Assembly (NCBI GenBank): GCA_041687395.1
Contig: JAWLCA010000019.1
Span: 1 to 64,000 of the forward strand
Reading direction: 5' to 3'
Source: JAWLCA01 sp041687395
GTDB lineage: Bacteria > Pseudomonadota > Alphaproteobacteria > Rhodobacterales > Rhodobacteraceae
Length of the DNA: 64,000 bases
Positions 42,134 to 50,696 of the stretch are shown here, in pieces. The position numbers and the translations under genes are program-made. The notes beneath the pieces were generated by a model, which was not told the origin of the DNA, did no database searches, and saw nothing but the letters and a program-made list of their open reading frames with translations. Position 1 is the first letter of the stretch. Each line of letters begins with the position of its first letter.

Positions 42134-44209
42134 CTATTCCGCCGCCGTTGCGGACGTCTGTGACGGGGCATGCCTCCCTCCCTCCGGGCCGAAGCAAGGC
42201 CGCCGGATACCCGACCAGTCGACGGAAATCGTGTTGATCGCTTTTCGCAGTCGCTCGAGGGAAACACCGCGCTTGAGGTAGTTCTTGTAGGTGATGTCCT
42301 TGTTCGCGTGTCCCATCAATTGCTTGCGCTTGTGGTCCTCGATGTCGACCGACTCGAGGCAACTGTGAAACTCCGTACGCAGGCTGTGGAAGTCCTTCCG
42401 CGGATGGTAGACGTTGTTGGTCTTCCGGTAGTAGGTGAAACGCTTCGAGAAGACCTCGCCGAGCTTGCCCTTCGACTTGCCACGTTCCAGGTGGGTGAAG
42501 ATCCGGGTCTGGTTCCGGCTGCGGCGCAGGGCGACGAGATCGAGCAGACCAAGGTCGAGCAGGGCATCATGGATCGGGATGCGCCGCCGCGAGGCGCCGG
42601 CTTTCAGGCGCTGACCATTGCTGCCGATCTGGATCTGGAGGATCGGAATCCCTTGGCTCGTCTGGAAATCCTCGGTTCGCAGCTGCAGCGCTTCCTCGAG
42701 GCGCAGGCCCGCGAAAAGGGCGAGGAGCGGCGCCCAGAACAGGGGATCCCCCGGGTCCTCCAGCGGTTCGCGGAAGATCGGGGTGGCGAGCAGATCCTTC
42801 AGTAAGTCCTCCCACGGCATCCGATCGCTGTCGGCCTCGCGTGCGATGCGCGCCTTGACCTCGCGCGCGTTCCACAGGTACGCGCGTATCGGATTGTCCG
42901 GCCTGATCCCCTCGAGGATCGCGAAATCCAGCATCCGGGCCAGTTCGCGCATGTGGCGCAGGCAGGTGTTCGTTTTCAGCCGCTTGATGCGCACGGTATC
43001 GAGGTGTTCCTCGATCTCGCCTGGGCTCAGCCCGTCCTTCTTCAGTTGGGACTCCAGCCTGACTTGCGTGGCGCGCTCCTCGCTGTCCGTGTCCTCGACG
43101 AGTTGCCGCAGGCGGCGCTTGTCCTTGGACGATTTGCCGTGGCTGCGCGGGATCCGCTCGAGGTAGGAGATGAACTCCCGTCCCGCCGTCTCGCTGATCC
43201 GGGCGACCTCCGGGTCGCCGCAGATCTCCAGGAAAAGGCGTATGGAACTCTCGATGTTCCCGCGCGAGTTCGCGTTGAAGGCGCGTCCCGCGCCCGCATC
43301 GGGAGTCTCGTGGCGCCGATGAAGCGCGAAACCTTGCGAGCGCAGGTCGAGATAGCGGCGGGCGAACTCGGAGAACGGCTCCGAGGGGGCAGAGGTCTTT
43401 TCTGCGTCCATGCCGGCGTCCGAGTTTGGCACGGTCGCCGGGACCGGAGCTGAGACCGGTGCGGGCGCCGGGCGCAGGGCGGGTGCAGACCCGGTGGTGG
43501 GCGCGGACGGCGCCACATCGTTCGCCTCGGGGGGCGAAGGCATCGTCCGGATCTCGGAGAGGCCGGTCATTGCAGCCACCGTGCCAAGCCCGCTCGCCAG
43601 GCGGGCAAGCGAGGGCAGCGCCGTGGCCGGATCCTTGCCCTCGCGGGCGCAGTGCCGGACATAGACATCGAGCAGGTGGAGCAGCCATTCAAGCTGGCAA
43701 TCCATCTGGAAGATCAGATCCTCCTCCGAGACATCCGGGTCGATCTCGTCGCCGAGCGCGGCAAGGAAGGCCTCGTCCTCGAGCAGGCTGCCGCCCAGCG
43801 ACTTGCGCCGTGCGGCGGTGGCGGCACCAGGGGTTGCAGCGGTCGGAAGGGGGGCCCCGTCCGCGCTCGGGTCAAAAGCCAATCTCGCGACTTCCGTTGC
43901 ATTCCGGAGCGCGGCCATCATGTCCGCTGCCAGTTTTCTCTGCAGATCGATCGGTGTCATCCGTCCTTGGGTCCAGTTCGGCGGCGTATGGCGCTGTACG
44001 GTTTCCTCGAACACGAGGTTCAGCCGCGCCGCACGGCGTCGCGCCTCGTGCGGGCAGCGCGTGCGCAGGCTGACCGCGACGCGGTCGGGCGCGCCTCGTG
44101 CCCTCCCCACAGCTTTCGCGACGGCGGGTTGAGAAAAGGTGAAAGCAGGCAGGCGGCGGCGATACCAGAAGGTCGCGCCGCGGCGCTCGACATAGGGGGT
44201 CCGGGACAT
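42134..44209 (-). CDS. Tyrosine-family integrase at tRNA-Asn (691 aa)
   Basis: This large site-specific recombinase begins MSRTPYVERRGATFWYRRRL, the N-terminal integrase segment common in Rhodobacteraceae island integrases. A Pro/Ala-rich linker occupies about 255-290. Catalytic landmarks are Arg in FAGLRLEEALQL, FHSLRTEF as HxxR, LMGHANKDITYKNY with the Gly-His and the Tyr. It is encoded on the minus strand, starting 124 nt from the 3' end of tRNA-Asn, as expected for an integrase whose attachment site is the tRNA 3' end. The same strand and direction as the tRNA mean the island extends leftward. The C-terminal tail after the Tyr is about 50 residues. Confidence 0.9.
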   Translation of the reverse strand: MSRTPYVERRGATFWYRRRLPAFTFSQPAVAKAVGRARGAPDRVAVSLRTRCPHEARRRAARLNLVFEETVQRHTPPNWTQGRMTPIDLQRKLAADMMAALRNATEVARLAFDPSADGAPLPTAATPGAATAARRKSLGGSLLEDEAFLAALGDEIDPDVSEEDLIFQMDCQLEWLLHLLDVYVRHCAREGKDPATALPSLARLASGLGTVAAMTGLSEIRTMPSPPEANDVAPSAPTTGSAPALRPAPAPVSAPVPATVPNSDAGMDAEKTSAPSEPFSEFARRYLDLRSQGFALHRRHETPDAGAGRAFNANSRGNIESSIRLFLEICGDPEVARISETAGREFISYLERIPRSHGKSSKDKRRLRQLVEDTDSEERATQVRLESQLKKDGLSPGEIEEHLDTVRIKRLKTNTCLRHMRELARMLDFAILEGIRPDNPIRAYLWNAREVKARIAREADSDRMPWEDLLKDLLATPIFREPLEDPGDPLFWAPLLALFAGLRLEEALQLRTEDFQTSQGIPILQIQIGSNGQRLKAGASRRRIPIHDALLDLGLLDLVALRRSRNQTRIFTHLERGKSKGKLGEVFSKRFTYYRKTNNVYHPRKDFHSLRTEFHSCLESVDIEDHKRKQLMGHANKDITYKNYLKRGVSLERLRKAINTISVDWSGIRRPCFGPEGGRHAPSQTSATAAE

Positions 44210-44332
44210 CTGATGCTCCGAGTCCGGGCTACAGCCATGGGCTACAGCTTTGGGCACAGAGGGATGTCGACGGGTCGCAGCCAAGAGGAGGACTTCCTCA
44301 AGCCACGGAAAACAAAGTATTTTCTGCTTAGT

Positions 44333-44407
44333 TGGCTCCGGCGGTAGGGATCGAACCTACGACCAATTGATTAACAGTCAACTGCTCTACCGCTGAGCTA
44401 CGCCGGA
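44333..44407 (-). tRNA. tRNA-Asn (anticodon GTT)
   Basis: On the minus strand the sequence begins TCCGGCGTAGCTCAG and ends CTACCGCCGGAGCCA, with a 7-bp acceptor stem, D stem, the anticodon loop CTGTTAA giving GTT, and a T arm with GGTTCGATCC. The discriminator is G and CCA is encoded. A -10-like TATAGG lies about 10 nt upstream. The 3' end faces the integrase gene, and the copy here is intact, so integration restored the tRNA. Confidence 0.97.
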
Positions 44408-44476
44408 ACTGTGGTGCCTATAGCAAGGGTGCAGGGTGCCGTCCAGAGGGGCGCATTGAAAAAATCCACCCCACGA

Positions 44477-45382
44477 TCACGGTCGCAAAAAGCGCGATGA
44501 ATGCGACAGGGCGCCTTCGGCCCGGGCGAGCCCGCGGGTGGTCAGATCGAGCAGATGGGCGAGCAGGTTCCGCTCTGCCGCAGGTGCCAGAGACTGTGTC
44601 ACGTCCGGATAGACGACCTCCCGAAGCTTGGCGAGATCGCGCGGGGTTTCGTCCAGTGCCTCCAGGATCCGCGCTTCCCGGTCTCGACGGTGCGCAGCAA
44701 GCGTTGTGAGCCGTGCGTCAGGGTTCGCGATCGGTGCGCCATGGCCCGGGTAGAGGATTTGCGCGCCCGCCGTCTGCAGCCGGTCGAGCGAGCGCATGTA
44801 GTCCGCCATGTCCCCGTCGGGCGGAGAGACGAGCGATGTAGACCAGCCCATCACGTGATCGCCGCTGAAGATGCGGTCTTCCCATTGAAAGCAGAGATGG
44901 TTACCGAAATGCCCTGGCGTCCAGAGGGCGCGGATCGACCAACTCTGCCCCGCGATTTCCTCGCCGTCGCGGAGGGTTTCATCGGGGCGGAAGGTTTCGT
45001 CCACTCCCTCACCGCCACCGATCCGCGGGTCCCTTGCAAGCGCCTGCATCATCCGGCTGCGCCCTGCCAATGCATCGCCGAAGGCCAGAACCGGCGCGTC
45101 AACGAGCTGCGACAAGCGTCGCGCGAGGGGGGAATGGTCACGATGGGCATGGGTGACGAAAATGTGGCTGATCCGCTCGCCCGGCGCCAGCGCCGCCAGC
45201 ACGGCTTGCAGATGCCATGGATCATCAGGTCCGGGGTCGATCACCGCGACGTCGCCCTCGCCCACCAGATAGGTGTTGGTACCAAGAAAGGTCATGGGCG
45301 ACGGGTTTGGCGCCAGAACACGCCGCAGGCCCGGCTCAATCCGCTCGCATCGTCCGGGTTCTGGCGCGAAGTTCCGGGTCAC
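44477..45382 (-). CDS. MBL-fold metallohydrolase (glyoxalase II/LACTB2-like)
   Basis: This 301-aa metallo-beta-lactamase-fold hydrolase has the metal-binding motif HAHRDH (78-83), TPGHFGNHLCF, FSGDHVMGW and YPGHGAPI, enough for two metal ions. It has a C-terminal helical domain (ILEALDETPRDLAKLREVVY) of the LACTB2 type. Hydrolysis of a thioester or nucleic-acid phosphodiester is known for relatives, but the substrate is not fixed. The start is GTG at 45382. The nearby ATG is out of frame. It is the first core gene to the right of the tRNA. Confidence 0.9.
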   Translation of the reverse strand: MTRNFAPEPGRCERIEPGLRRVLAPNPSPMTFLGTNTYLVGEGDVAVIDPGPDDPWHLQAVLAALAPGERISHIFVTHAHRDHSPLARRLSQLVDAPVLAFGDALAGRSRMMQALARDPRIGGGEGVDETFRPDETLRDGEEIAGQSWSIRALWTPGHFGNHLCFQWEDRIFSGDHVMGWSTSLVSPPDGDMADYMRSLDRLQTAGAQILYPGHGAPIANPDARLTTLAAHRRDREARILEALDETPRDLAKLREVVYPDVTQSLAPAAERNLLAHLLDLTTRGLARAEGALSHSSRFLRP

Positions 45383-45459
45383 GGTTCATTCCCCCCAGCG
45401 GCTGTGTGGCGCAGCGGAAAAGCGGTTGCAAGCCGCCGGTACCCGTCTAGGGTCGCGGC

Positions 45460-46779
45460 ATGGCGTTCAGATGGATGAAAACCTTCGTTCCCCGTGGCAT
45501 CTATGGCCGCGCCGCGCTGATCCTGATCGTGCCGATCATCACGATCCAGCTGGTGGTGTCGATCGTGTTCATCCAGCGGCACTATGAGGCCGTCACCCGG
45601 CAGATGACCGAGAACATCGTGCTCGAGGTCGACTACCTTCTCCAGCAGGTCGACGCGTCGCGCGACTTGGAGACTGCGCTCCGAACCCTGGAACGGATGA
45701 CCGAGCCGCTTGCGCTGACGGTGACGTTGCCCGCACCAGAGCAGTTCGGCGACGCACGCCTGTTCTACGATCTTTCAGGACGAGCGATGATCGACACTTT
45801 TCGCGATCGCCTGCCAGAGACGCTCGCCATCGACCTTGAGCGGGACAAGCGGCGCGTGCATGTCCTGATGGACACCCGCTTCGGACCGATGCTCTTAGTC
45901 CTCGATCGGGGGCGCGTCTCTGCATCGAACCCGCATCAATTGCTGGTGTTGATGATCGTCACCTCATTATTAATGACCGGGATCGCCTATCTTTTCCTGC
46001 GCAACCAGATGCGCCCGATCGCGCGGTTGGCGAAGGCGGCAGAAGCGTTTGGCAAAGGCCGTTCGCTGCCCTACACCCCGCGCGGCGCGGCCGAGGTGCG
46101 TGCCGCCGGAAGTGCGTTCCTCGACATGCGCCGCCGGATCGAACGCGCCATCGAGCAGCGCACGCTGCTGTTGTCGGGCGTCAGCCACGATCTCCGCACC
46201 CCACTGACGCGCCTGAAGCTCGGCCTGTCGATGCTGGATCAGACCGAGGACACCATGGCGCTGCTTCGAGATGTCGCCGACATGGAGCGCCTGCTCGACG
46301 CCTTTCTCGGCTTCGTGCGTGCCGATGCGCTCGACGAGCCGCAACCGACCGACCCGGCAGCGCTGTTGACGCGCGTCGTCGAGGATGCGCAGCGGTCGGG
46401 GCAGGACGCTCGGATCGTCGGGATCACCGGTCGGGGCGAGGCGCTGCTGCGCCCGCAGGCAGTACACCGGGCGCTGGAGAATCTGGTCGGCAATGCCCTG
46501 CGCTATGCCGGCCGCGCCGAGGTCAGTCTGGTCATCACGCCAAGGGACGTGCGCCTGACGGTCGAGGATGATGGCCCGGGGATCCCGTCTGACCGCCGGG
46601 AAGAAGCCATGCGGCCCTTCACCCGGCTTGACGAGGCGCGCAATCAGGATCTCGGCTCGGGGGTCGGTCTTGGGCTCGCGATCGTCCAGGATGTCGCCCG
46701 CAGCCATGGGGGTAGCCTGTCGCTCGCCGATAGCGAACGCTTGGGCGGCCTCAAGGCCGTGCTGATCTTCCCGCGCTGA
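45460..46779 (+). CDS. Sensor histidine kinase, EnvZ-like
   Basis: This 439-aa inner-membrane kinase has transmembrane segments at about 15-38 and 160-180 bracketing a periplasmic domain of some 120 residues, a HAMP domain, and the phospho-acceptor H243 in SGVSHDLRTPLTR. It has an HATPase domain with N box LENLVGNALRYA, G1 VEDDGPGIP and G2 GSGVGLGLAIV. The close match of SGVSHDLRTPLTR to EnvZ suggests an OmpR-like partner. None is adjacent in the window, so it is an orphan here. It is divergent from the MBL gene. Confidence 0.92.
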   Translation: MAFRWMKTFVPRGIYGRAALILIVPIITIQLVVSIVFIQRHYEAVTRQMTENIVLEVDYLLQQVDASRDLETALRTLERMTEPLALTVTLPAPEQFGDARLFYDLSGRAMIDTFRDRLPETLAIDLERDKRRVHVLMDTRFGPMLLVLDRGRVSASNPHQLLVLMIVTSLLMTGIAYLFLRNQMRPIARLAKAAEAFGKGRSLPYTPRGAAEVRAAGSAFLDMRRRIERAIEQRTLLLSGVSHDLRTPLTRLKLGLSMLDQTEDTMALLRDVADMERLLDAFLGFVRADALDEPQPTDPAALLTRVVEDAQRSGQDARIVGITGRGEALLRPQAVHRALENLVGNALRYAGRAEVSLVITPRDVRLTVEDDGPGIPSDRREEAMRPFTRLDEARNQDLGSGVGLGLAIVQDVARSHGGSLSLADSERLGGLKAVLIFPR

Positions 46780-46797
46780 CCGAGGGGCTCGGCGAAA

Positions 46798-47430
46798 TCA
46801 GTCGCGGAAATTTCGGCTGTCCTTGAGCTGATCCCATGCCCAGACCACTTCCTGCAGCCGTTCCTCATCGGCACGGTTGCCGGCGTTCATGTCAGGATGA
46901 AGATCCTTGACCAGGCTCTTGTACTGCTTGCGGATCTCGGCTCTTGTCCAGTTGTCGCGCGCATCGAGGATCTCGAGAGCCCGGCGCTCGGTGGGCGGCA
47001 GGCGTCGGCTTTGCAGGGGGCTGCGCCCCGGATTCTGTGTGGCCTTGTCGCCAAGGATTTCCAGCGGGTCGTTTACGCCAAGCCGAGCCCAGGCAAGACC
47101 TTCGTCGCCGCGGTCGCTGAACGGCTTGGTCTCGCGCCCCCAGACCCGGTCCGAGTTGATGAAGCGTTGAAATTCCTCTTCGGTCTGGCCGCTGAAGAAG
47201 TTCCACTTCAGATTATAGTCGCGCACGTGATCCTTGCAGAACCAGAAATACTCGTTCAGCCGTTCGGGCGATTTGGGCGCACGGTACTGCCCGGCCTCGG
47301 CGCATCCGGGATGGTCGCATTGACGCGTCGAGGTCTCGAACGCACCAGACATGCCACGGCGGCCGCGATTGCGCCGCTTCTTGTCTGACGAAACGCGGAT
47401 GTCGAACTCAAACGGGGGGCGCTCTGCCAT
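46798..47430 (-). CDS. J-domain protein (DnaJ-like co-chaperone)
   Basis: This 210-aa protein has an unusual order. The N-terminal half has a CDHPGCAEAGQYRAPKSPER and FWFCKDHVRDYN region with Cys/His pairs that could bind zinc. The C-terminal 65 residues are a J domain (ALEILDARDNWTRAEIRKQY, then LVKDLHPDMNAG with the HPD triad). It should stimulate a DnaK-type chaperone. The gene is divergent from bolA across about 70 nt. This pairing is frequent in alphaproteobacteria. Confidence 0.9.
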   Translation of the reverse strand: MAERPPFEFDIRVSSDKKRRNRGRRGMSGAFETSTRQCDHPGCAEAGQYRAPKSPERLNEYFWFCKDHVRDYNLKWNFFSGQTEEEFQRFINSDRVWGRETKPFSDRGDEGLAWARLGVNDPLEILGDKATQNPGRSPLQSRRLPPTERRALEILDARDNWTRAEIRKQYKSLVKDLHPDMNAGNRADEERLQEVVWAWDQLKDSRNFRD

Positions 47431-47503
47431 CGGTCAACCCTTTCCGACTCGGACCGGTAAGTTTAGAGTCTTTCGCGTCCGGTTGAAGGGGTTGACAGGC
47501 AAA

Positions 47504-47761
47504 ATGAGTGTCGCAGACGAGATAAAAGCACGGCTCGAGCAAGCGTTCACGACAACGCGACTTGAGGTGATCAACGAAAGCCATCGCCATCGCGGCCATG
47601 CGGGCGACGACGGATCGGGGGAAAGCCATTTTCGCGTGGTCGTCAGAGCGGGCGCCCTTGGCCCGCTCAGCCGGATCGAGCGTCATCGCGCCATCCATGC
47701 GGCGTTGGGACCAGACCTTGTCGGCCGCATCCACGCCCTGGCGATCGACGCGGCGGCCTGA
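47504..47761 (+). CDS. BolA-family protein
   Basis: This 85-aa protein has the BolA fold: KARLEQAFTTTRLEVINESH, HFRVVVRAGALGPLSRIERH, and the terminal IHALAIDAA. The H-x-G region (HRHRGHAGDDG) and the invariant ES-H-F are kept. BolA proteins partner with monothiol glutaredoxins in Fe-S handling and affect cell shape and stress responses. The ATG is chosen for family length. A longer frame starts inside the divergent J-domain gene. Confidence 0.93.
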   Translation: MSVADEIKARLEQAFTTTRLEVINESHRHRGHAGDDGSGESHFRVVVRAGALGPLSRIERHRAIHAALGPDLVGRIHALAIDAAA

Positions 47762-47765
47762 TCTG

Positions 47766-48248
47766 TCAATTCTTCATTTCGGGCCCGCTGTCGGCTGCGT
47801 TGCCATTGCGCCGAGCGCCGAACAGCGGGATCGGCGCCGGGCGCGTCGGCGTTTCGGTCGGCGCAGGCCCGATCTTGGGGCCATCTGCCGTGCTGCGCAG
47901 CCGGTGCAGCGGCGCGATGGTCGCTGGCTGCGGTTCCGGGGGAGGCGCGGCAACAAGGGCGGTGGCCTCGGGAATAGTGGCCGACGACGCGATCTCCTGC
48001 TCGGCCTCATGCGCCGCGATTGCGCGGCGGAAGACCAGCATGTGCTGAAATTTCGTGGTCTTGCCGGTGAAGCCCACGCGCTCCTCGCAGGGCAGAGTGT
48101 CTGCGCGCAGATACTCCCATCCGTCTGCCGCCATCTGGTTCATCACTTGCGTCAGGGCATAGGCGAAGCGATCCTGCGTCGACTTCACACCCTTTACCTT
48201 TTCCCCGCGCGACGGTGCGGGAAGCACCTTGTATTCGAAGCGTTCCAT
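47766..48248 (-). CDS. DUF4177-like protein
   Basis: This 160-aa protein starts MERFEYKVLPAPSRGEKVKG, with a compact N-terminal domain (MNQMAADGWEYLRADTLPCE, KFQHMLVFRR) like DUF4177, a short alpha/beta fold of unknown role. A long Pro/Ala-rich tail follows. It is convergent with bolA (4-nt gap). The start was taken at the internal Met because the upstream nine codons add nothing typical. Confidence 0.75.
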   Translation of the reverse strand: MERFEYKVLPAPSRGEKVKGVKSTQDRFAYALTQVMNQMAADGWEYLRADTLPCEERVGFTGKTTKFQHMLVFRRAIAAHEAEQEIASSATIPEATALVAAPPPEPQPATIAPLHRLRSTADGPKIGPAPTETPTRPAPIPLFGARRNGNAADSGPEMKN

Positions 48249-48287
48249 GCCATTCCCCCGGAATATGCACTTCAAAAAATAGGCCAG

Positions 48288-48312
48288 AACGGCGCCTGCT
48301 CCAAGCGCCGTT
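48288..48312 (-). terminator. Putative rho-independent terminator of gatB
   Basis: AACGGCGC (48288-48295) pairs perfectly with GCGCCGTT (48305-48312) around a 9-nt loop. In the minus-strand transcript it is followed after 8 nt by a run of six U. It lies 35 nt past the gatB stop and before the DUF4177 gene. The late U run makes it imperfect. Confidence 0.5.
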
Positions 48313-48346
48313 TTGCCTGTAACGGCAGATTCAGCGATGGAACGAG

Positions 48347-49858
48347 CTACAGGCCGAGTTTTCGGGTCACCAGTTCGTTGACGGCGGTCGGATTCGCCTT
48401 GCCGCCCGTCGCCTTCATCACCTGGCCCACGAACCAGCCGGCAAGTTTCGGATTCGCCTTGGCCTTTTCCACTTGCGCGGGGTTCGCGGCGATCACCTCG
48501 TCAACCGCCGCCTCTATGGCGCCCGTATCGGTGACTTGGCGCATTCCGCGAGCCTCGACGATCTCGGCAGGGTCGCCGCCCTCGGTCCAGAGGATCTCGA
48601 ACAGGTCCTTGGCGATCTTGCCGGAAATGTCGCCCTTGGCGATCAGGTCCAGCATGCCGCCCAGTTGCGCAGCACTGACGGGGCTATCGGAAATCGCCAG
48701 CCCCTGCTTGTTCAACCGGCCGAACAACTCGTTGATGACCCAATTCGCCGCCTGCTTTCCGTCGCGGCCCCGTGCCACCTCTTCAAAGAAGGAGGCCGCG
48801 TCCAGTTCCGCCGTCAGCACGCTGGCGTCATAGTCTGTCAGGCCGTAGAGGGCCATGAACCGCGCCTTCTTGGCATCCGGCAGTTCCGGCAGTTTCTCGC
48901 GAATGTCCTCGATCCACGCTTCCTCCAGTTCCAGCGGCAGCAGGTCGGGGCAGGGAAAGTAGCGGTAGTCATGCGCCTCTTCCTTGGACCGCATGGAGCG
49001 TGTCTCGCCCTTGTCGGGGTCGTAGAGGCGGGTTTCCTGATCAATCTTGCCGCCATCTTCCAGGATCGCGATCTGGCGCCGCGCCTCGTACTCGATGGCC
49101 TGCTGGATGAACCGCATGGAGTTCATGTTCTTGATCTCGCAGCGGGTGCCGAGATGGCTGAAATCCTGCGTCTCTTGATAGCGTTCGTAATCGCCAGGCC
49201 GGCAGACACTCACGTTCACGTCCGCGCGCAGGTTGCCGTTCTGCATGTTGCCGTCGCAGGTGCCCAGATACCGCAGGATCTGGCGCAGCTTCACCACATA
49301 GGCCGCCGCTTCTTCCGGCCCGCGAATATCCGGGCGCGAAACGATCTCCATCAACGCAACGCCTGTGCGGTTCAGGTCCACGAAGGAAAGGTTGGGGTCC
49401 ATGTCGTGGATCGACTTGCCCGCGTCCTGCTCGATGTGGATGCGTTCGATCCGCACGCGTCGGGCCACGCCGGGCCCCATCTCCACGATCACCTCGCCCT
49501 CGCCGACGATGGGATGGTAAAGCTGGCTGATCTGATAGCCCTGCGGCAGATCGGGATAGAAATAGTTCTTGCGGTCAAAGGCACTCAGGCGGTTGATTAC
49601 CGCCTTCAGCCCCAATCCGGTGCGCACCGCTTGTTCGACGCAGAACTCGTTGATCACCGGCAGCATCCCCGGCATCGCCGCATCGACGAAACTGACGTTG
49701 GAATTCGGCTCCGCCCCGAATTCGGTCGACGCGCCCGAGAACAGCTTGGCCTTCGACGCGACCTGGGCGTGCACCTCCATCCCGATCACGATTTCCCAAT
49801 CCTCGCGTGCCCCGTGGATCACCTTGGGTGCTGGAGGCGTGTAGGTCAGGTCGAGCAT
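48347..49858 (-). CDS. gatB: Asp-tRNA(Asn)/Glu-tRNA(Gln) amidotransferase subunit B
   Basis: This 503-aa GatB subunit has WEIVIGMEVHAQVASKAKLF, the family signature YFYPDLPQGYQISQ, GVALMEIVSRPDIRGPEEAA and YRYFPCPDLLPLEL, and a C-terminal YqeY-like tail (NPKLAGWFVGQVMKATGGKA). It binds and phosphorylates the mischarged tRNA so that GatA can amidate it. Its proximity to a tRNA-Asn gene is probably chance. gatA and gatC are not in the window. Length and start are typical. Confidence 0.97.
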   Translation of the reverse strand: MLDLTYTPPAPKVIHGAREDWEIVIGMEVHAQVASKAKLFSGASTEFGAEPNSNVSFVDAAMPGMLPVINEFCVEQAVRTGLGLKAVINRLSAFDRKNYFYPDLPQGYQISQLYHPIVGEGEVIVEMGPGVARRVRIERIHIEQDAGKSIHDMDPNLSFVDLNRTGVALMEIVSRPDIRGPEEAAAYVVKLRQILRYLGTCDGNMQNGNLRADVNVSVCRPGDYERYQETQDFSHLGTRCEIKNMNSMRFIQQAIEYEARRQIAILEDGGKIDQETRLYDPDKGETRSMRSKEEAHDYRYFPCPDLLPLELEEAWIEDIREKLPELPDAKKARFMALYGLTDYDASVLTAELDAASFFEEVARGRDGKQAANWVINELFGRLNKQGLAISDSPVSAAQLGGMLDLIAKGDISGKIAKDLFEILWTEGGDPAEIVEARGMRQVTDTGAIEAAVDEVIAANPAQVEKAKANPKLAGWFVGQVMKATGGKANPTAVNELVTRKLGL

Positions 49859-50067
49859 GGGAAAACTCCGTCCGGCAGATGGCGGCCGTTCTAGGGCAGG
49901 GGGCGCGCACGGACAAGCCCCGCAAGATGGGCGGCGATCCGCCGAACGCGGCGGTTCGGGCGCGCGGAATCTCGCCCAGTGTTAACGACCGGTTGACGGC
50001 GCGGGTTGCCTGCCCCTCGGCTTCGGCGCAGGGAGACGAAGTCGCCACGTGCCTGGCGGTGCCACCG

Positions 50068-50688
50068 ATGACAGATCGCATGTTCACGTTCCACCGTTTT
50101 CGCCCGATTGCGCTGATCCTTGCCATGGTTGCCGTTCCGTCCTGCATGGTCGCCATGCCGGAGCTGGGAGCCGACCCCGACCTGCCCGTGACCCGCTGGG
50201 ACCACCGCCCCGAGGCCGACGACTGGACGCGCACCGCCCTCATCGCCATAGATACCCACGGCACGGCGCTTCCCGCCACGCTGCCGGCCGACATCCAGCG
50301 ATTCTGCCCCGGCTATCCCACCGCGACCGAGGATGAGCGAGCCGCCTTCTGGGTCGGCCTGTTTTCGGCGCTGGCCGAATATGAAAGCACCTGGAACCCG
50401 CGCGCCGCTGGCGCAGGCGGGCTTTATCGCGGACTGCTGCAGATCTCTCCGCGAACGGCAGAATGGTTCGGCTGCCGCGCCCGGGGCGACGACCTGTATG
50501 ACGGCAGCGCGAACCTGTCGTGTGCGGTGCGCATCGCCGCCCGCCAGGTCGAGAAAACTGGCGTTGTCGTCGGCGAAAACGGTCGCTGGGGCGGCCTTGC
50601 CGCCGACTGGGGCCCGATGCGCGACGCCCGCAAGGTCGACGCGATGGCCGGCTGGACCAGCCAGCAAAGCTACTGCCAGGCAGGCTGA
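50068..50688 (+). CDS. Lytic-transglycosylase-like lipoprotein
   Basis: This 206-aa exported protein has a signal ending in a lipobox-like VPSC (Cys26), so a lipoprotein is likely. The catalytic domain has EYESTWNPRAAG (Glu at about 104 or 106), GLYRGLLQISPRTAEWFGC and ANLSCAVRIAARQV, the pattern of SLT lysozyme-fold peptidoglycan lyases (ES-x-x-P, then GLLQ). It cleaves or remodels murein if active. It is convergent with the acyltransferase gene after 8 nt. Confidence 0.82.
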   Translation: MTDRMFTFHRFRPIALILAMVAVPSCMVAMPELGADPDLPVTRWDHRPEADDWTRTALIAIDTHGTALPATLPADIQRFCPGYPTATEDERAAFWVGLFSALAEYESTWNPRAAGAGGLYRGLLQISPRTAEWFGCRARGDDLYDGSANLSCAVRIAARQVEKTGVVVGENGRWGGLAADWGPMRDARKVDAMAGWTSQQSYCQAG

Positions 50689-50696
50689 AGCTGGCG

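Noticed and set aside
42114..42270. Plus-strand frame starting MMNEPTPYSAAVADVCDGAC with a good AAGGA site
   Set aside because: It runs antisense into the integrase C-terminus and has no recognisable family. It might be the severed 5' end of an older gene, but this cannot be supported.
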